Below, piece by piece: positions 12,777-25,265 of a stretch of 64,000 bases of DNA. Under the pieces are notes generated by a model. That model searched no databases, was not told the origin of the DNA, and was given only the letters and a program-made list of their open reading frames with translations. The translations under genes were made by a program, and so were the position numbers. Position 1 is the stretch's first letter; every line of letters begins with the position of its first letter. The stretch is taken from contig OX442314.1 in the NCBI GenBank assembly GCA_949358305.1, forward strand, positions 13,449,060 to 13,513,059, written 5' to 3'. This DNA comes from Strigamia acuminata (Eukaryota > Arthropoda > Chilopoda > Geophilomorpha > Linotaeniidae).

Positions 12777-12970
12777 CCGTAAATGCTCTGATAGAGGATG
12801 CTCATTAAACGCCGTATCCTTTACAACGCAAGTCTAAATTGACCAAAACGACTAAATTCAATATCTAAATTGACCGTAAAGAAGAGATGTCTAAATTGAT
12901 CAAAAACACCACAATAAATGTCTAAATTGACCAAACCGATTGAATTTAATATCTTAATTGGGCTGTGGAT
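12777..12970. repeat. Second, degenerate copy of the minisatellite-bearing element
   Basis: 'gtaaatgctctgatagaggatgc' is followed by 'tcctttacaacgcaagtct' and then about four degenerate units of the 'ctaaattgaccaaaacgact' type. It matches the edge and the unit of the array at 10526. Confidence 0.65.
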
Positions 12971-13159
12971 ACTGTATTAAATTATTTTTTAAATCGCATT
13001 ATAGAAAAAAACAAGTTCAAAATAGTTAAAAGTAAAAACAATTTTAACTCAAATAAAATGAATCTTCTAACTTTTGTTTCTTTCAGTTAGTTTTGCAAAT
13101 AGAGCAGAAGCAGTGGGCATTTACGTCATTTTGCTTGGGGAGCGATAATTTAGAGTTAC

Positions 13160-13340
13160 ACCACTGGTCTATTGACAGGAGAAAATGCTTTGGTTCAAAA
13201 TGCCTATTGACAAATAAAAAGTGTCCTTGTTCACATTTTCTGCTTGCAAGGGAGTTTTCTCAGACGTAAAAGCTGGATTGCCAAATTTAGGATAGTTTAG
13301 GTTAGGTTAGAATGCCATGTTATTTTTTTACTGAAATTCT
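13160..13340. repeat. Dispersed intronic repeat, copy B
   Basis: Shorter partner of the repeat at 9105-9440, with the same ordered blocks 'tctattgacaggagaaaa', 'tcacattttctgcttgcaag' and 'ttagaatgccatgttattt'. Confidence 0.5.
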
Positions 13341-14068
13341 GCCATGAGAAAAATCAAGAAGTAAGAAAAGACTAAAAGGGACTTAAATTGTGACTTATGT
13401 CAAAGTACTTATAAAAGTAATGACCTAAAAAAAAGTCATTTCCTCTTGCCTAAAGACACTTAGGAGGGAAAGAAAGAATTCACTTTAGGGAACGTCGCTT
13501 GAATGGCTCGATGAATCTTTATGTATTCTTTATGTATCTAATCATAAATCCTCCAATAGAGTGCGGAGATTGAAATAACAGAAACAAACTTTTCGTGTTT
13601 AACCGAATTTCTTTTAATTTTAGCAGAGGAAAAAAATTGGATTGTGCACTTAATGAACATGTACTCTGTCGAGGGATTTACGATGTACATAAGTCACGGA
13701 TGGCAACAATTTATTTCCTTAGAAAATCACAAATATCAAGATGAAAAATGTAGACTTTATTCATGTATCGTATTTACGCAATTAAGAGCTGTAACTTATT
13801 CCAATCGCCGTTTATCGTTATAAGTTACAACATAAAGCATTAAGTCAATTTACATCATTTCAAACACCTAAAATAATCAAACTAATTAAAATCACAACAA
13901 ACCTACTTTTCCTGGTAAAATTATACAGGCAACAGTTAGGAGTGAATAGGCTCGGCCAATAGGAACTGCTGAGCTTCTAACGGTGAGCAAGAGTATAGAC
14001 GTACAATTTTTTCAAATGTTCTTGGTCAACTGAAGCCATATTGGTTATATTGCCTTAAGGGTATCCCT

Positions 14069-14640
14069 TCATATAAAGTGATTTAAAAGGTATGTTCTAT
14101 CTTTACTGTGGATATAAGTTATGTCATCGTCCTCAATAACCTCTTTCAAAAAAGTTATGCCGGGGGCTTTAATTGTGCGGTTGGAAAAATCCCACAATGT
14201 ATCGCATAAATCTTTGGGTGATAGTTGCGACACATTAGGCTTGCAATTGGAAATTATAATCAAAACCCTAAAGCAGCAAGATATTTAGTTTCTCTCCATG
14301 CCAATTGCCAATGCATCATGAACAGGAAATAATAAAACTTTATAAATGTCAAACCGGGACTTAACCACAGATAAGTTATACCTCTAACTGTTTGGCACAA
14401 CATTACAAACACTACGTGGCAACTTGTCGTCGGTAATACTTTGATATAATATTGAAATTAATTTTATCAACGTGTGTAAATTTCGATAGTGCAATAAATT
14501 TTGCTCCAAACTAGATTTACTGATCTTTTCCAACGAGCTGTACAACATGGCGAGATTGCCATCCATCAATAATGCATTCAAAACTGAAAACAAAAGTCAC
14601 TTCTCCCTATTTACTGAGATTGGTGGCCAGTCTAACAACG
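14069..14640 (-). pseudogene. Broken coding remnant, possibly FASTK-domain-like, inside the PLCB intron
   Basis: Two minus-strand frames have protein-like composition. The upstream one (14384 to about 14615) follows a good acceptor (ttttgttttcag) and starts VLNALLMDGNLAMLYSSL. The downstream one (14069-14263) contains NVSQLSPKDLCDTLWDFSN. Between them, at about 14264-14383, all frames have stops and no convincing donor/acceptor pair was found. The 'LSP.DL...LW...N' spacing recalls helical repeats of FASTK-type mitochondrial RNA proteins, but this is weak. A rapidly evolving real gene with unseen exons is the alternative. Confidence 0.3.
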
Positions 14641-17600
14641 TCATAAAACCTTTGATTTTGTTTAATACGGGCCGGCAAAACTAATGATTGGTATTGATTT
14701 GAAATTTTCTCAGTCGCAGTGCCCAATAGTTATTGGTTTATTTCAAAAGCAGGATGAAACCAATCAAATCTCTTTGCCCATTCAACCCAACGCCCAACGA
14801 ATGGGCTATCCGATCCATTCATCAGTTTTACCGACCCATTCATTGATTTGGGGCATGACACAAAGTTTCCCTCAAAGATAAATGTTAAGAAATCATTGGA
14901 AAGAAGGTGAACCCAATGAAAACAAATGTCTTACCCATTGGAGTACAATCCAGTTCAATCATACTGTATTATGCCGCTTTAAGCCGCATGCCGTTAGACA
15001 TGAGTTTACCAGGTTTTTGGAATTTGAGTCAAACAGTTTATACCGGCATGCCGGCGTGACTGGTATCAGTGAAAAAGCTGGTTTTTTTGTTTTTTTACTT
15101 AAAAGAGCCCAGATGAATAATTATGTTGAAATTTGGGCCGAAAATTTAAGTTTTCTAAAGATTATTACTAAAATCTTGGTAAATTTATAGAAATTTAGGC
15201 CAATTTTCTACATTTTGGACATCTAAAAATGTTTGTTTAGGCTCAATTCTTATTGAAAAAAATTTACATTTACTTACATCGGCATGCCTGCAAAGCGTGA
15301 TAATATACAGTATAGTAATACATAGTAACTTTTGTTTGAGAGGGGCAACTTAATGAAGGTAAAAAGGCGAAGTGCATGCAGACAGAAAAATAGAAAAATA
15401 TCTTCTCGAGTCACTATGCAGTCCCACTCAGACTTAGTGCATTTCTGCCAGAATAACTTAATACAATCCCAAAGTGAGAAAAGGAACCCATCTCATTTCT
15501 TTTATATAAGAATCTTAAAGCTGAGTATTTTTAAAAGTGATGTGAAAATGTCATATTCGGCAGCCAAATGAAGCACTCAAAAGAGAGCTCTCATTTTGAG
15601 GCTCAGACTGAATGCACCTTCCAATTCCAATTGTATTTTGTTAAACTCACTTCTGAGACAAAGAAACCATGAAGAAAAATTGACCTTTGCTTTTGAGATT
15701 TGAATGCCGCACTTACACTCCACATCCAATATGTTTACTAGGTTCAAACTGCCCGTCATATCCCGCACACGCATTTAACATAGCTATTTCGACAATACAC
15801 GTATCCCTTATTATGCGCGATGTCACTTTACACGTTTTCCCTATTCCGAGATTTTTTAAAAAAGACAATGTGACAATCAACGTGCAATGCGAATCCGTGT
15901 GAAACCTATTGTGCGTAACTATGCCGTGACCGTGTGCACGTATCAACGACGCAACCACCGTGCTTGCACCCCCAATGTATCCAATTCAATCCGAAACAAA
16001 TTAATGGTGCAATTCGAGAAATACCTCAATTACGGTACCATTGCATTGCATCAAAATAATGTTTTTTTTGTATTTATTGTTGTTAAACACTTTTAGACAA
16101 CTGGAATTAGGGGATCTCTGCACAGAAAGAAATGCGCAGTTTGAATTTAGCACAAATATACTGGTGGCATTAGTGTATTTTAACATTTGCGCAGTGTACG
16201 TTCACCTAAGGCCCCAGATTTCTAGGGGCCCCCATTTCAGTTGATCAATTTACCAAAAATAAAAATAAAATAAAAAAAATCGTCTGGTGCCGGTGCCCAG
16301 GTGAAAATTGTAGGTTAGATCCGACTGAAAAACCAAAATAGTCTGAAACCCGCAGCTGTTTTTCTCACATTTTACTTTAATTTGCTCTCAGAACATCCAT
16401 TTGCCTTTGTTTATTCACATTGTCGCTATTCACATTTACCTGTAAAAAAAAAAGTATTGATTTTGCAGGTAGTGTTCATATTGTTAAAAATAGAAAACCA
16501 CTTTATGGAAGCACTTTCATAGTGATTTGATTTGTTTACACTTCGGTGGAACGTATTCTCTCTCACACAGCCATTCAAGCAAACACATCACAAAAAAAAT
16601 TAACGAAATTCGCAAATTTAGAACTAAAATGAAAACCGCTTGTTTATTGGTTTCCTGTCGCGACATATTTACTCTTAAATTTTTAATTGCTAACGTCCAA
16701 GATTAAATAAAGTAATTACAATTCCTACTCGTGAAGGTCCTTTGAAAATTAAATATTGAACGCGTCTAAGCCAATTTTTATACATAATGCACGTACAGCC
16801 TTTTTATTAGCTCTAACAAGTTAAAATACGGCGAATAAAACAGCAATGCTCGCCTGAATTTTTAAGAACTTGAATTTTTTACCCTTATGAATTTTTAAAC
16901 ATTTTACATATTTTTAGCATTTAATTTTCAATTTATTGCCAACAAATCTTCACCTTTGATCCCATTCTCTGCTTTAATGTCGAAATATGGTTAAAATGTC
17001 GCATGGGCCGAAATTCAAATTAAATCTCGCTTGCGCGCATGGCAATACCTAAAATATATTAGCGATTACCATACATACTCGCTCGAGCACCCTGCTTAAC
17101 CTTCCCATAGCCAAGACTGGTTACAACACATTGCTAGCCATGGTTGGTCATTTTTGCCTTCTACGATTGTGCGCATCTGTGAATGTGCATAATCCTATTT
17201 TTCCAGGTGCAATCACATTTTTCCTGGCATGAACACATGTTTTAACACTGATTTCAATATGTTACCTAGTGCAAAAAGGTGGCAAAACGTGTACCGCACT
17301 CCCACTAATCGTGTTTTATGTTATAAATATTAAATTATCTTTTTAATAATTAAAAAAGTACTTGTATTTATTCATCATGAAATAAGAATATTTTTTAGGA
17401 ATAAAGATCGGTCCCCTTAGTTAATTTTCAGGTAAAACAGAATTAGTTATTTAACTATTTCATCTACCCATTTAATTCGTATATTTTGTTTAAAAATTTT
17501 TCAAAAAAATAATTAGTTTTACGTTTAATCTTACAAAAACTTTCCTTTCGCTCTCTTATTCTGAATTTAATACCTAAAAACTCAAATTTTCATACAAATA

Positions 17601-18650
17601 CAATTTTATTCTCCAATTTCTGTATAATCCTAGCAAACATGATAAGCTGGATTTATTTACCATCTTGTAATCAATTTAAAATTAATATTATCACAACAAA
17701 AAGGTGAAGTACTGATACTAGCTTAGATTAAATTAAAAATAAATTATAAATAAAAATTTCTGACAAAAATTAATGATTTCTACATTCATTCATTCATCTC
17801 TTGAACCTTTTCTCAGCTCACCTTCATCACAAAAATTATCTTTAATCAATAAAAACATTGAGAGACTAAGTATTCCATTCTTATGCCTAATTGCAGGGCT
17901 TTTCCACTCATAAAACTAGCAACACCAACACTTTGTCTAGCGATATCAACCTAAAAACTAATAAAAAAATCAAAATTAAAAAAATATACAAATCTCAAAT
18001 TTCCTCGTTCAATCGCAGGTTATACACTTTCTGGTCAATACAGATGGGAAATTGTTTCTCAACATGAGGTGTACAAGGTGATATAAAACTTGCAGGGGAT
18101 GCCACTTATTGACAATCGAATCAATACTTTGAAAAATAGGACCCCCGTGCATCATCAAGTAATGTATTGCACACCATGTATTATTCATACAAAATCCAAT
18201 GGAAAATTGGAGTATAAAACCAGAGAAAAGAGGCAATTTCGTTATACATACCTTTTTAAGAGAATCGCGTCATTTTTGAACCAATCTCAACATATTTCAA
18301 GCTGCTAATCAGCAGGAAATAGTTTTTAGATAATAATATTAATCAATAATAAACAATAATTATAATTCCGCGTGTTATTTCCTTTTCCAGTTTCATTTCA
18401 AAAGAAATTAAGAAATAATTTTTGCTGCGACATTTGCCCAAGTTGCATTAGTTCCATTAAATAAAGGTCATACAGATTCAATTCAAGCTGTTTTGAGGGG
18501 TCCTCGAACGGTTTCAAATCATTAGGACTGTAAGACTGCGACTAACTGACCGAGGCCACAAATTTACTTTTTATTTCCTACCAATTTAAACATTGATGGA
18601 ATCCAATTTGTTCTTTCTTTTTTTTAGTCTAACGATAAAATTACTTAACT

Positions 18651-19094
18651 TCAACGTCGTGAAGTCGGGTCATTTCCTCGAATCCCGTTTCATCGAATGG
18701 CAGTTTTTTTCGATGAAACGTACCATTTTGTCAAAAATTTCGATGAAACGGTACAGTAAAAAAAATCCAAAAACCAAAAAACTAACCTAACCGGACCTAA
18801 CCTGACCTGACCTAACCGGACCTAACCTGACCTGACCTAACCGGACCTGACCTGACCTGATCTAACCTAACCTAACCTGACCTAACACAACCTAACACAA
18901 CCTAACACAACCTAACCTAACCACATAGCCACGCAAATAACATACCCGATGATGGCCAAAATTCGATGAAACGTACCGAGTGGAATTTATAATTCGATGA
19001 AACGACCCCCGTTTTCGCACATTCCAAAAAACGCAAAAAAAAGCGAATTCGATGAAACGGGATTCGAGGAAATGACCCGACCCGTACGACGTTC
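18651..19094. mobile_element. Foldback element carrying a telomere-like CCTAA array
   Basis: Left arm 18651-18698 (tcaacgtcgt..., then gtcgggtcatttcctcgaat) is an inverted match to right arm 19045-19094 (...attcgaggaaatgacccgac, then gtacgacgtt). Inside, the motif 'ttcgatgaaacg' occurs repeatedly, surrounding the array at 18779-18925. There is no coding capacity. The long open frame that crosses the right arm is accidental. Confidence 0.75.
18779..18925. repeat. Degenerate (CCTAA)n/(CCTGA)n interstitial telomere-like array
   Basis: Short tandem cctaa and cctga units, arranged partly as the higher-order 'cctaaccggacctaacctga' and then 'cctaacacaa'. The complement TTAGG is the ancestral insect/arthropod telomere repeat. 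The array is degenerate and internal. Confidence 0.8.
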
Positions 19095-19402
19095 AGTAAA
19101 TGAGTTTAGTATTTATCTAACCCTAACTAGATCGTTACCACTTGAACTGCATCGATATAATTCAACTATTTTCTTCCGTTTGGGCTAGAAAATTCCCATT
19201 TCTAAACTGCCCATGCGCAGTCCTCAACCAAAATGTCAAATTTCTTGCCTCAAATTTGAAATTGCTGCATTTATTCGGCACCAGAAATAGTCGATTGGAT
19301 CATTTGTACGTAAATTTACTCACATTTAAAGCAACGTCTATCCAAATGAGCTAAATCGTGCGTTATTTGCTCATTTTAAATGCGAAGCGAGTGATCAATT
19401 TC

Positions 19403-19452
19403 AAGCGCCATCTTGATTTACAACAATTAAAGCCAAAATCAAAATGGCGCTT
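19403..19452. repeat. Short perfect-loop hairpin (aagcgccat..ttgattt)
   Basis: Left arm aagcgccatcttgattt and right arm aaatcaaaatggcgctt can pair over 17 bp with one mismatch around a loop of about 15 nt. It is isolated in the intron and could be the footprint of a very short MITE. Confidence 0.5.
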
Positions 19453-19517
19453 AATTACTAGAAACTTGAATTACCCTGCTTATGTGGAAATTATCACAAA
19501 CCACTCCAATTTAAAAA

Positions 19518-20140
19518 AAAAATTCATACAATTACAAAATCACAAAAATAAAATAAAATCACGAACCGGAAGAATATTTTCCTTAATTTCACGAACCGGA
19601 ACACCGTTCCGGTTTGCTCCGGTACACTTGGAGCCCCGATCAATTGGAATTATTTCCGTGCCTTCAGCTTTTATAAATTTCAACTTTTCCAAGCATATGA
19701 AACCGAGTCCTAATTGGCCATCAGTCAAGTCACACAAAAGCGATAGGAAGCAAAAAAGAGCCCTTATTAAAACACGGTGTCACCTTCTATCTCCGTATTT
19801 TAGTGGCGAATTCATTCCGATGGTGAATTCGACTCAATTCCTTCCCCTTTCTGATCGCCTGTGGTTAGTGCATGACTAATGATGTAAGAGAACCTGGCGC
19901 CTGATAAAAGAAACCGATCGATCCTACGACAACAAAATGATCTTTTCTATCAATTACATAACATTCCCACGTATATATTCAACTGACCACTGTTATTTCA
20001 CACTCGAAATGGAAAATTTCACGAATCAAAACACTGGAAAATTGTAAAAAATGATTCGTACAATTAGAAAATCACCATAAAAAAAATTATCACGAAGCGG
20101 AACAATATTTTCCGTAATTTTTCCGTACAAAATTAAAATC
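19518..20140. repeat. Local duplication of an 85-bp block
   Basis: Sequence around 19518-19600 (ttcatacaattacaaaatca ... tcacgaaccggaagaatatt) recurs at about 20044-20135 (ttcgtacaattagaaaatca ... tcacgaagcggaacaatatt). It is an old diverged repeat about 530 bp apart in the same orientation. Confidence 0.5.
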
Positions 20141-20498
20141 CTTACTTAATTTTTCGACACCAAAATTCGACTTGAGACCGGTTCGCTGTCTATTTATCAT
20201 TTCATTTCCTAATGGCGGCCTTGAGGCTTTTGGCCAACACTAAATTTCTGTTGATTACGATCTTTTAAATCCTACCTCACATCAACATGAATGTAATAAA
20301 ACGAGAGAGAAATAAAATAAAAAAAATCACATGATTCTATAATTATCATGTTAGGGGTTGGAAAAAATCAATTGCGAGATAATAAAAGTGAATGAAACAG
20401 AAATAAAAAGGTTTTCGGGGGACGTAAAGGTGGGAAAATGAAATTCAAGTTGTGCAGACATAGCGACATAGCCTACAAGTGGTGGCACGTATACTTAC

Positions 20499-20597
20499 GT
20501 CGTCCCATTTCACACACTTGGCGCCTTCTTGCAAACTCTTGGCGACCAAAATCGGTTTGAGTTGAACAACGTGCACTCCTGATTTAGCCCCGGCCAT
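20499..20597 (-). CDS. PLCB: Phospholipase C beta, coding exon 1 (start codon exon)
   Basis: A minus-strand ATG at 20597 opens 33 codons beginning MAGAKSGVHVVQLKP and ending CVKWDD, followed directly by the donor GTAAGT. Human PLCB1 begins MAGAQPGVHALQLKP and has KFVKWDD at the same place, so the start and family are well supported. Insect Plc21C is the likely orthologue. Exon 2 joins in phase 0 more than 12 kb away. The product is a cytosolic/membrane-associated phosphoinositide-specific phospholipase activated by Gq and G-beta-gamma. The gene is divergent from MOK (start codons 712 bp apart), so 20598-21309 should contain both promoters. Confidence 0.92.
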
Positions 20598-21309
20598 ATC
20601 CACTCATTTGGACAGCGACTCACGCTGGTTTGTGATGAGAGAAGTTGGTTTCGCGCCGTCCGATCGCTGGTCGGAGCGCAGCACGTCCGAATCAGGCCAA
20701 TCGAGCCTCGCCTTCGTGCAACTGGAAAGAAATGGGACGTGCCCATTTGCAACCGGAAGGGGTGTTTTGTAGTTGGGACTTGACTCGCTTTCCATAACAG
20801 CACGATTTAAGTTTTACAAAGAATTATCGTTTTGGGATTTGTTTTTTAATTTTAAGGTCGATTCGAAGCTGAATTATATAAGAAAAAGAAAAAATATTTG
20901 TTTAAAAAAATCTTTTTTTTTTTTCGTGATTTTTTTTTTAATTATTATTTTTTGTTTTTGTTTTTGATTTATTTGGATTTTTTTTAAAAACATAAATGGC
21001 GGAATTTGGATTGTTTTTACACACAAAATTTGACAAATGTATTTTTAATGTGTTTTTTTTTTTGTTTTTACTATTTGGGTCACTTGTCTCAAGGTCACTT
21101 TTTAACAGAAAAAAAACTTTGTTTTCCCACACCATTTCCTCTATTTTAATTCTACCGATCTTATATTCTTATACGCAATAATTAAAACTCACGATTGCTC
21201 GCGATGATCGACGATTGTCGATCGAGTTTTCAAATATTGAACTGCAGTGTTGTACAGTAATGTCCATTTTGCATTTAACCAACTGAAAAAAAATAAACAT
21301 TTTAAAATT
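20598..21309. promoter_or_regulatory. Divergent intergenic region PLCB/MOK
   Basis: This 712-bp region lies between two start codons on opposite strands. The first 200 bp beside PLCB are GC-richer; the middle is T-rich low-complexity sequence (20900-21100). No TATA box or named site stands out. Confidence 0.5.
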
Positions 21310-24300
21310 ATGACGACTATTATTGGAAATAGTAAGTTTTCGTAGTTAAATGTTAATAAAACCTCGCAATTAACGTGTTATCAACGTTTTATTGGATTGA
21401 ATTTTCAATTGAGGAGGGTTTTATTACATACGTATAAGCGATTTGGCGCAATTTGATTACAACTTTCATGAATATTCAATCGCACGTAAATTCCTTATTG
21501 AAAACATGGTTCTAATCTCATTAAGTTAATTGGTAGATGATAAGGTTTTTATTGTAAATCGCTACAAATAGGATTTCGCCTTATTTGCAAGAAAGGATCA
21601 GGAACCTTCGCTGATGTTTGGAAATGCCAGGATATTGCAACTGGTGAATTTGTAGCTTGCAAGAGAATGAAACAACTTTTCTGCAGGTTATTTTTTTAAT
21701 GAAAAAAAAATAATTAAAAATTAATAATTAATATTCGAATTTTTATTTTTTTTTAGCTTTGAACAAGCTGAAAACTTGAAGGAGATAATTGCATTGCGAA
21801 AGCTGCATCATCATGAAAACATTCTTAATCTCGAAGATGTCATTTAGTAAGAAGGAGAAACGAAAGAGATAGAAAGAAAAAAAATTAAAACTTAGTCTAT
21901 TCCTTTTTAATCTTTTTAATTAAAAACAATTTAATTCGCAGTGATATTAAGACCGGGAAAATTAGTCTGGTTTTTGAGCTCATGGACATGAATTTATACG
22001 AACTGATAAAAAGTAAAAACTAAAATAAAAAATAAATTTAAGATAAATCTTTTTTTAAGAACTGCACTCATTAAACCTCATGAATATTTGAAATATTTTT
22101 GACGCGAAAACGAAAGAGAATAAATGGCCCGCGCTTTTTAACAGGCAATAAGCCACGTGTTTACTCCCATAATGTTGGCAGTATTATGCAAATGACACGT
22201 TTTATCAAGTATCCAGCGATCGTTAAAAGAGGCTGACAGAAATGTGCAATCCTCTTGTGCCTCTCATCATAATTATCTCCAAGCTTCATCAACTAAAAAC
22301 CATCTAGTTTGATAGTTTCACTATTTACACATTTGTTAATAGAACTCTGCCTTTTTCATCTTTATTTTTGCATTTCCTTAGGTCGAAAAACCCCCGTTCC
22401 TGATTCAAAAGTGCAACATTACATGTACCAGCTGTGTAAAGCTCTAGACTTCATGCATAGGTTAGCAATATTTTTTACTCTCGAGCCAGCATTTTGTCCT
22501 TAAAGCCATTCGATTCTCAATTTTTTTTTATTCTATTTACTAGACATGGCCTTTTTCATCGTGATGTGAAGCCGGAGAACATTCTTGTCAAGGGGGAAGA
22601 ATTAAAACTGGGAGATTTTGGATCCTGCAAACAGTCCAATTCTACTCCACCATACACTGAATATATATCAACTCGATGGTAAGTTGCGAGCATATGTAAA
22701 GAAAGCATTTTTCATGCTCGTTTCCTTTTGTGTCAGCATTTATTCATTGATTAATTAATTGCCGCTCTTAGTTTAGCTAAAACTTGCGAGTAAATCATCG
22801 TTAGCAATTCCCATATAACTGCATTAGCGATATATATATATATAAGAACATATAAAATAAAAAATAAAAACTACCATATACACTTCTTCACTTTGCATTC
22901 TGTCACTGTTCATAATGGAAAGCTAATGGAGGATAGTAAAATGTAATTGAATTAATAGCTGACAAGGGCAGATGGTCATGTTATAGATGCGGGAAGTCAG
23001 TTAGGCTTATTATGAAAACTTGCAGAATTTTATGATTTCATCACCTTTTTTTAATGTATTTTTTGCACATTATATTGATTTACAAAAAAAAAAAAAAACA
23101 TATGAAATGGTTGAAAAAGATTACATTTTAATTTTTATACAAGCAAAAAAAAATTAATTATTTGCAAATGAAATTCATTTTTTTCATCAGGTACAGACCT
23201 CCCGAATGTTTACTTACTAATGGTTGGTACATGAGCAAGATGGATATCTGGGCTGCGGGATGTGTATTTTTTGAAACCATAAGGTATGTTTAATTAAATA
23301 TTAATATGAAAAATTAAATTATAAATTTATAAACTTTTAATAATTTTTATTTTAATTAACCAGTCTGCAGCCACTTTTTCCTGGAACTAACGAAGTGGAC
23401 CAGATGGCATGCATCCATCGAATCCTCGGCACACAGAATATCCATACAACACTGCAGAAATTCACTTTTCGGTAATTGAATGTGCTGTAAATGATCCACC
23501 CCCCAAATAAAAAACCTAACGTAATATCCAAAACAATTTCATTATTGATGGGAGTGCGTGGTAAAAATAGTTAAGGAGGATTCAATTTTTTTTTTTTGAA
23601 TTTATAAAAGTCAAGGTGGAGTAACTTCATTATAACTCAATCTCAACTGGGGCAAGATAATTACTTTATCCAAAGCATGGGTGCAAAAATGAAAAGGCTG
23701 ATTGGATTTTTTTTTTTTTTATTATTATTTTTTTTCTCTTTACAGAAAAAGTTCCCACTTAAAATTCGATTTTCCTCATGAAGATGGTGTCGGTATTGAC
23801 TGTCTTTTGCCTCATTCATCGGCTACTTGTAGAGAACTCATCAAACTCATGTGCACGTATGATCCGGACGATAGGATCAGCGCTCAAGATTGTCTCTCGC
23901 ATCAGTACTTCAAAAAGTATAGGTAAAGTTGATAGCAAAGATGGAGATTTGGGCATAGCTAAAAGAGATTTTAAGGTTTTTTTCCAGGAATTCAACGCTG
24001 CGTGTCGATTTCTTTGATTTAAATTTATTTATACGTATTTCCTGCACCGCAGTATGACTTAATTAATTACGGAACAAATTTTACGACAGTTTGTGCATAA
24101 TTAATAATGGCAAATGGGGATTGCGCTTTAAATTGCGCTGAGAAATAGTGTTGCAAAGAGAAATTATCGCATTCGTATAAATTTCGTGGTGAAAGATCAA
24201 AAATCCATCTTGAATTGAAAAGAATTTGTGAAAAGAATATATTTCCAACCAGATTCTGGTCATAAATAAATTATTAAATCTGACAAATTCGAAACAAAAA

Positions 24301-25110
24301 ATTCAATGACGTTGGTAACTTAGCAACAGTTTCCATAGAAAATTCTATGCCTTGCAGTGGACTTGCATTTAATTCCTAAAAATCAATTAAAACGGGACTG
24401 CTGGAATGATTACATTGCAGTTCAATTAACTTTCTCATTCTAAAGCAAATATATGCATATATTTCAAAATATATAAAATATAGGAATTTAAAATTTAAAA
24501 AAAATAAAACTAAATTTGTTACGCGGTGTTACGTTAAATTAAATACATTTGTGTGATGTTTCAGGGCGGCAAAACGCCGTGGCAAAAAACATACGACAGC
24601 GAAAGTTATGGAAACCGCAGCCTCTATTCCCACTAGTGATGGGAAAAAACCTTCAACGGCTACCGATGTGTCTCGAGAGACGGTTAGCTTACAGTTGAGA
24701 CCACTTAGGAAGTCGACCATCAAACCGAGAACGGTGAGACGAGCGAAAAAATAAATAATAAAAAAGAAACAGACAGTCTATCAAGAATAAATCATTTCAA
24801 ATGACTCAAAATAGATTTTTTTTCACCTAGGCTTTTGTAATTTATTTATTTTATTTTTATTTTATTTCATTTTTTATAGAAACTGACCGTCCGTGAAGAG
24901 AGTTGTGAAACTGGTGCGAAAAGTCTACAGAAATTGCCGAAAATAAATGCCTCCGCATCATCCGCAACATCGAAAAAGATCGTAAAAAAATCGACATTTT
25001 TTTATCATAAAAAATCAAATATTTATTAAATATTTTTACAGATTCCAAAATTACAAAAAAGTCCTCTGAAAAGTCAGAATTTTTTACCACCAATAAGAAA
25101 AAAGCAGTGA
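21310..25110 (+). CDS. MOK: MOK (RAGE-1) serine/threonine kinase
   Basis: Twelve exons join in frame to 409 aa: 21310-21331, 21572-21686, 21757-21846, 21942-22012, 22382-22460, 22544-22678, 23191-23283, 23364-23471, 23746-23922, 24565-24733, 24880-24981, 25042-25110. The kinase fold is complete: glycine loop KGSGTFADV, lysine in [18 protein letters not shown] hinge region, [11 protein letters not shown], catalytic [14 protein letters not shown], activation TEY followed by [25 protein letters not shown] and [10 protein letters not shown] are hallmarks of MOK within the MAK/ICK/MOK group, kinases linked to cilia. The C-terminal tail is shorter and basic and ends with a [13 protein letters not shown] block like the PKLKLS block of human MOK. 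Exon 1 is only 22 nt; the ATG was chosen because it splices to [13 protein letters not shown] poly(A) signal follows at 25232. Confidence 0.93.
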
Positions 25111-25231
25111 TTTATTCTGTAAATGCAAACTTTATTCTTTTTTTTTATAGAACATATTTTTAATATTTTTATTTACTTATTTAAATATTTAAAAAAAAAA
25201 ATTTTGTATTTATTTTATTTTTTATTGCCTT

Positions 25232-25237
25232 AATAAA
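25232..25237 (+). terminator. MOK poly(A) signal AATAAA
   Basis: AATAAA 122 bp after the MOK stop. Cleavage 10-30 bp downstream would fall at the TASP1 stop codon (25266) on the other strand, so the 3' ends probably overlap. TASP1 has its own minus-strand AATAAA at 25131-25136 and 25111-25116. Confidence 0.6.
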
Positions 25238-25265
25238 GAAATTTCTTTTTTTTTAAAATTCTCCT

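Larger units (their letters stand above)
8374..20498 (-). other. PLCB intron 1 (about 12.1 kb)
   Basis: Between the two PLCB exons there is no supported exon of this gene. The intron holds a minisatellite (10526-10830), related repeats near 12820, a duplicated dispersed repeat (9105 and 13165), a broken coding remnant (14069-14640), a telomere-like array inside a foldback element (18651-19094) and a local duplication (19518/20044). Stretches 10860-12760, 14700-18600 and 19100-19500 show only AT-rich sequence with no structure I can name beyond small hairpins. Confidence 0.75.

Noticed and set aside
19358-19879. 173-residue plus-strand open frame in the PLCB intron
   Set aside because: Part of it is a locally duplicated AT-rich block; there is no recognisable domain, no splice context and no conservation between the two copies' frames.
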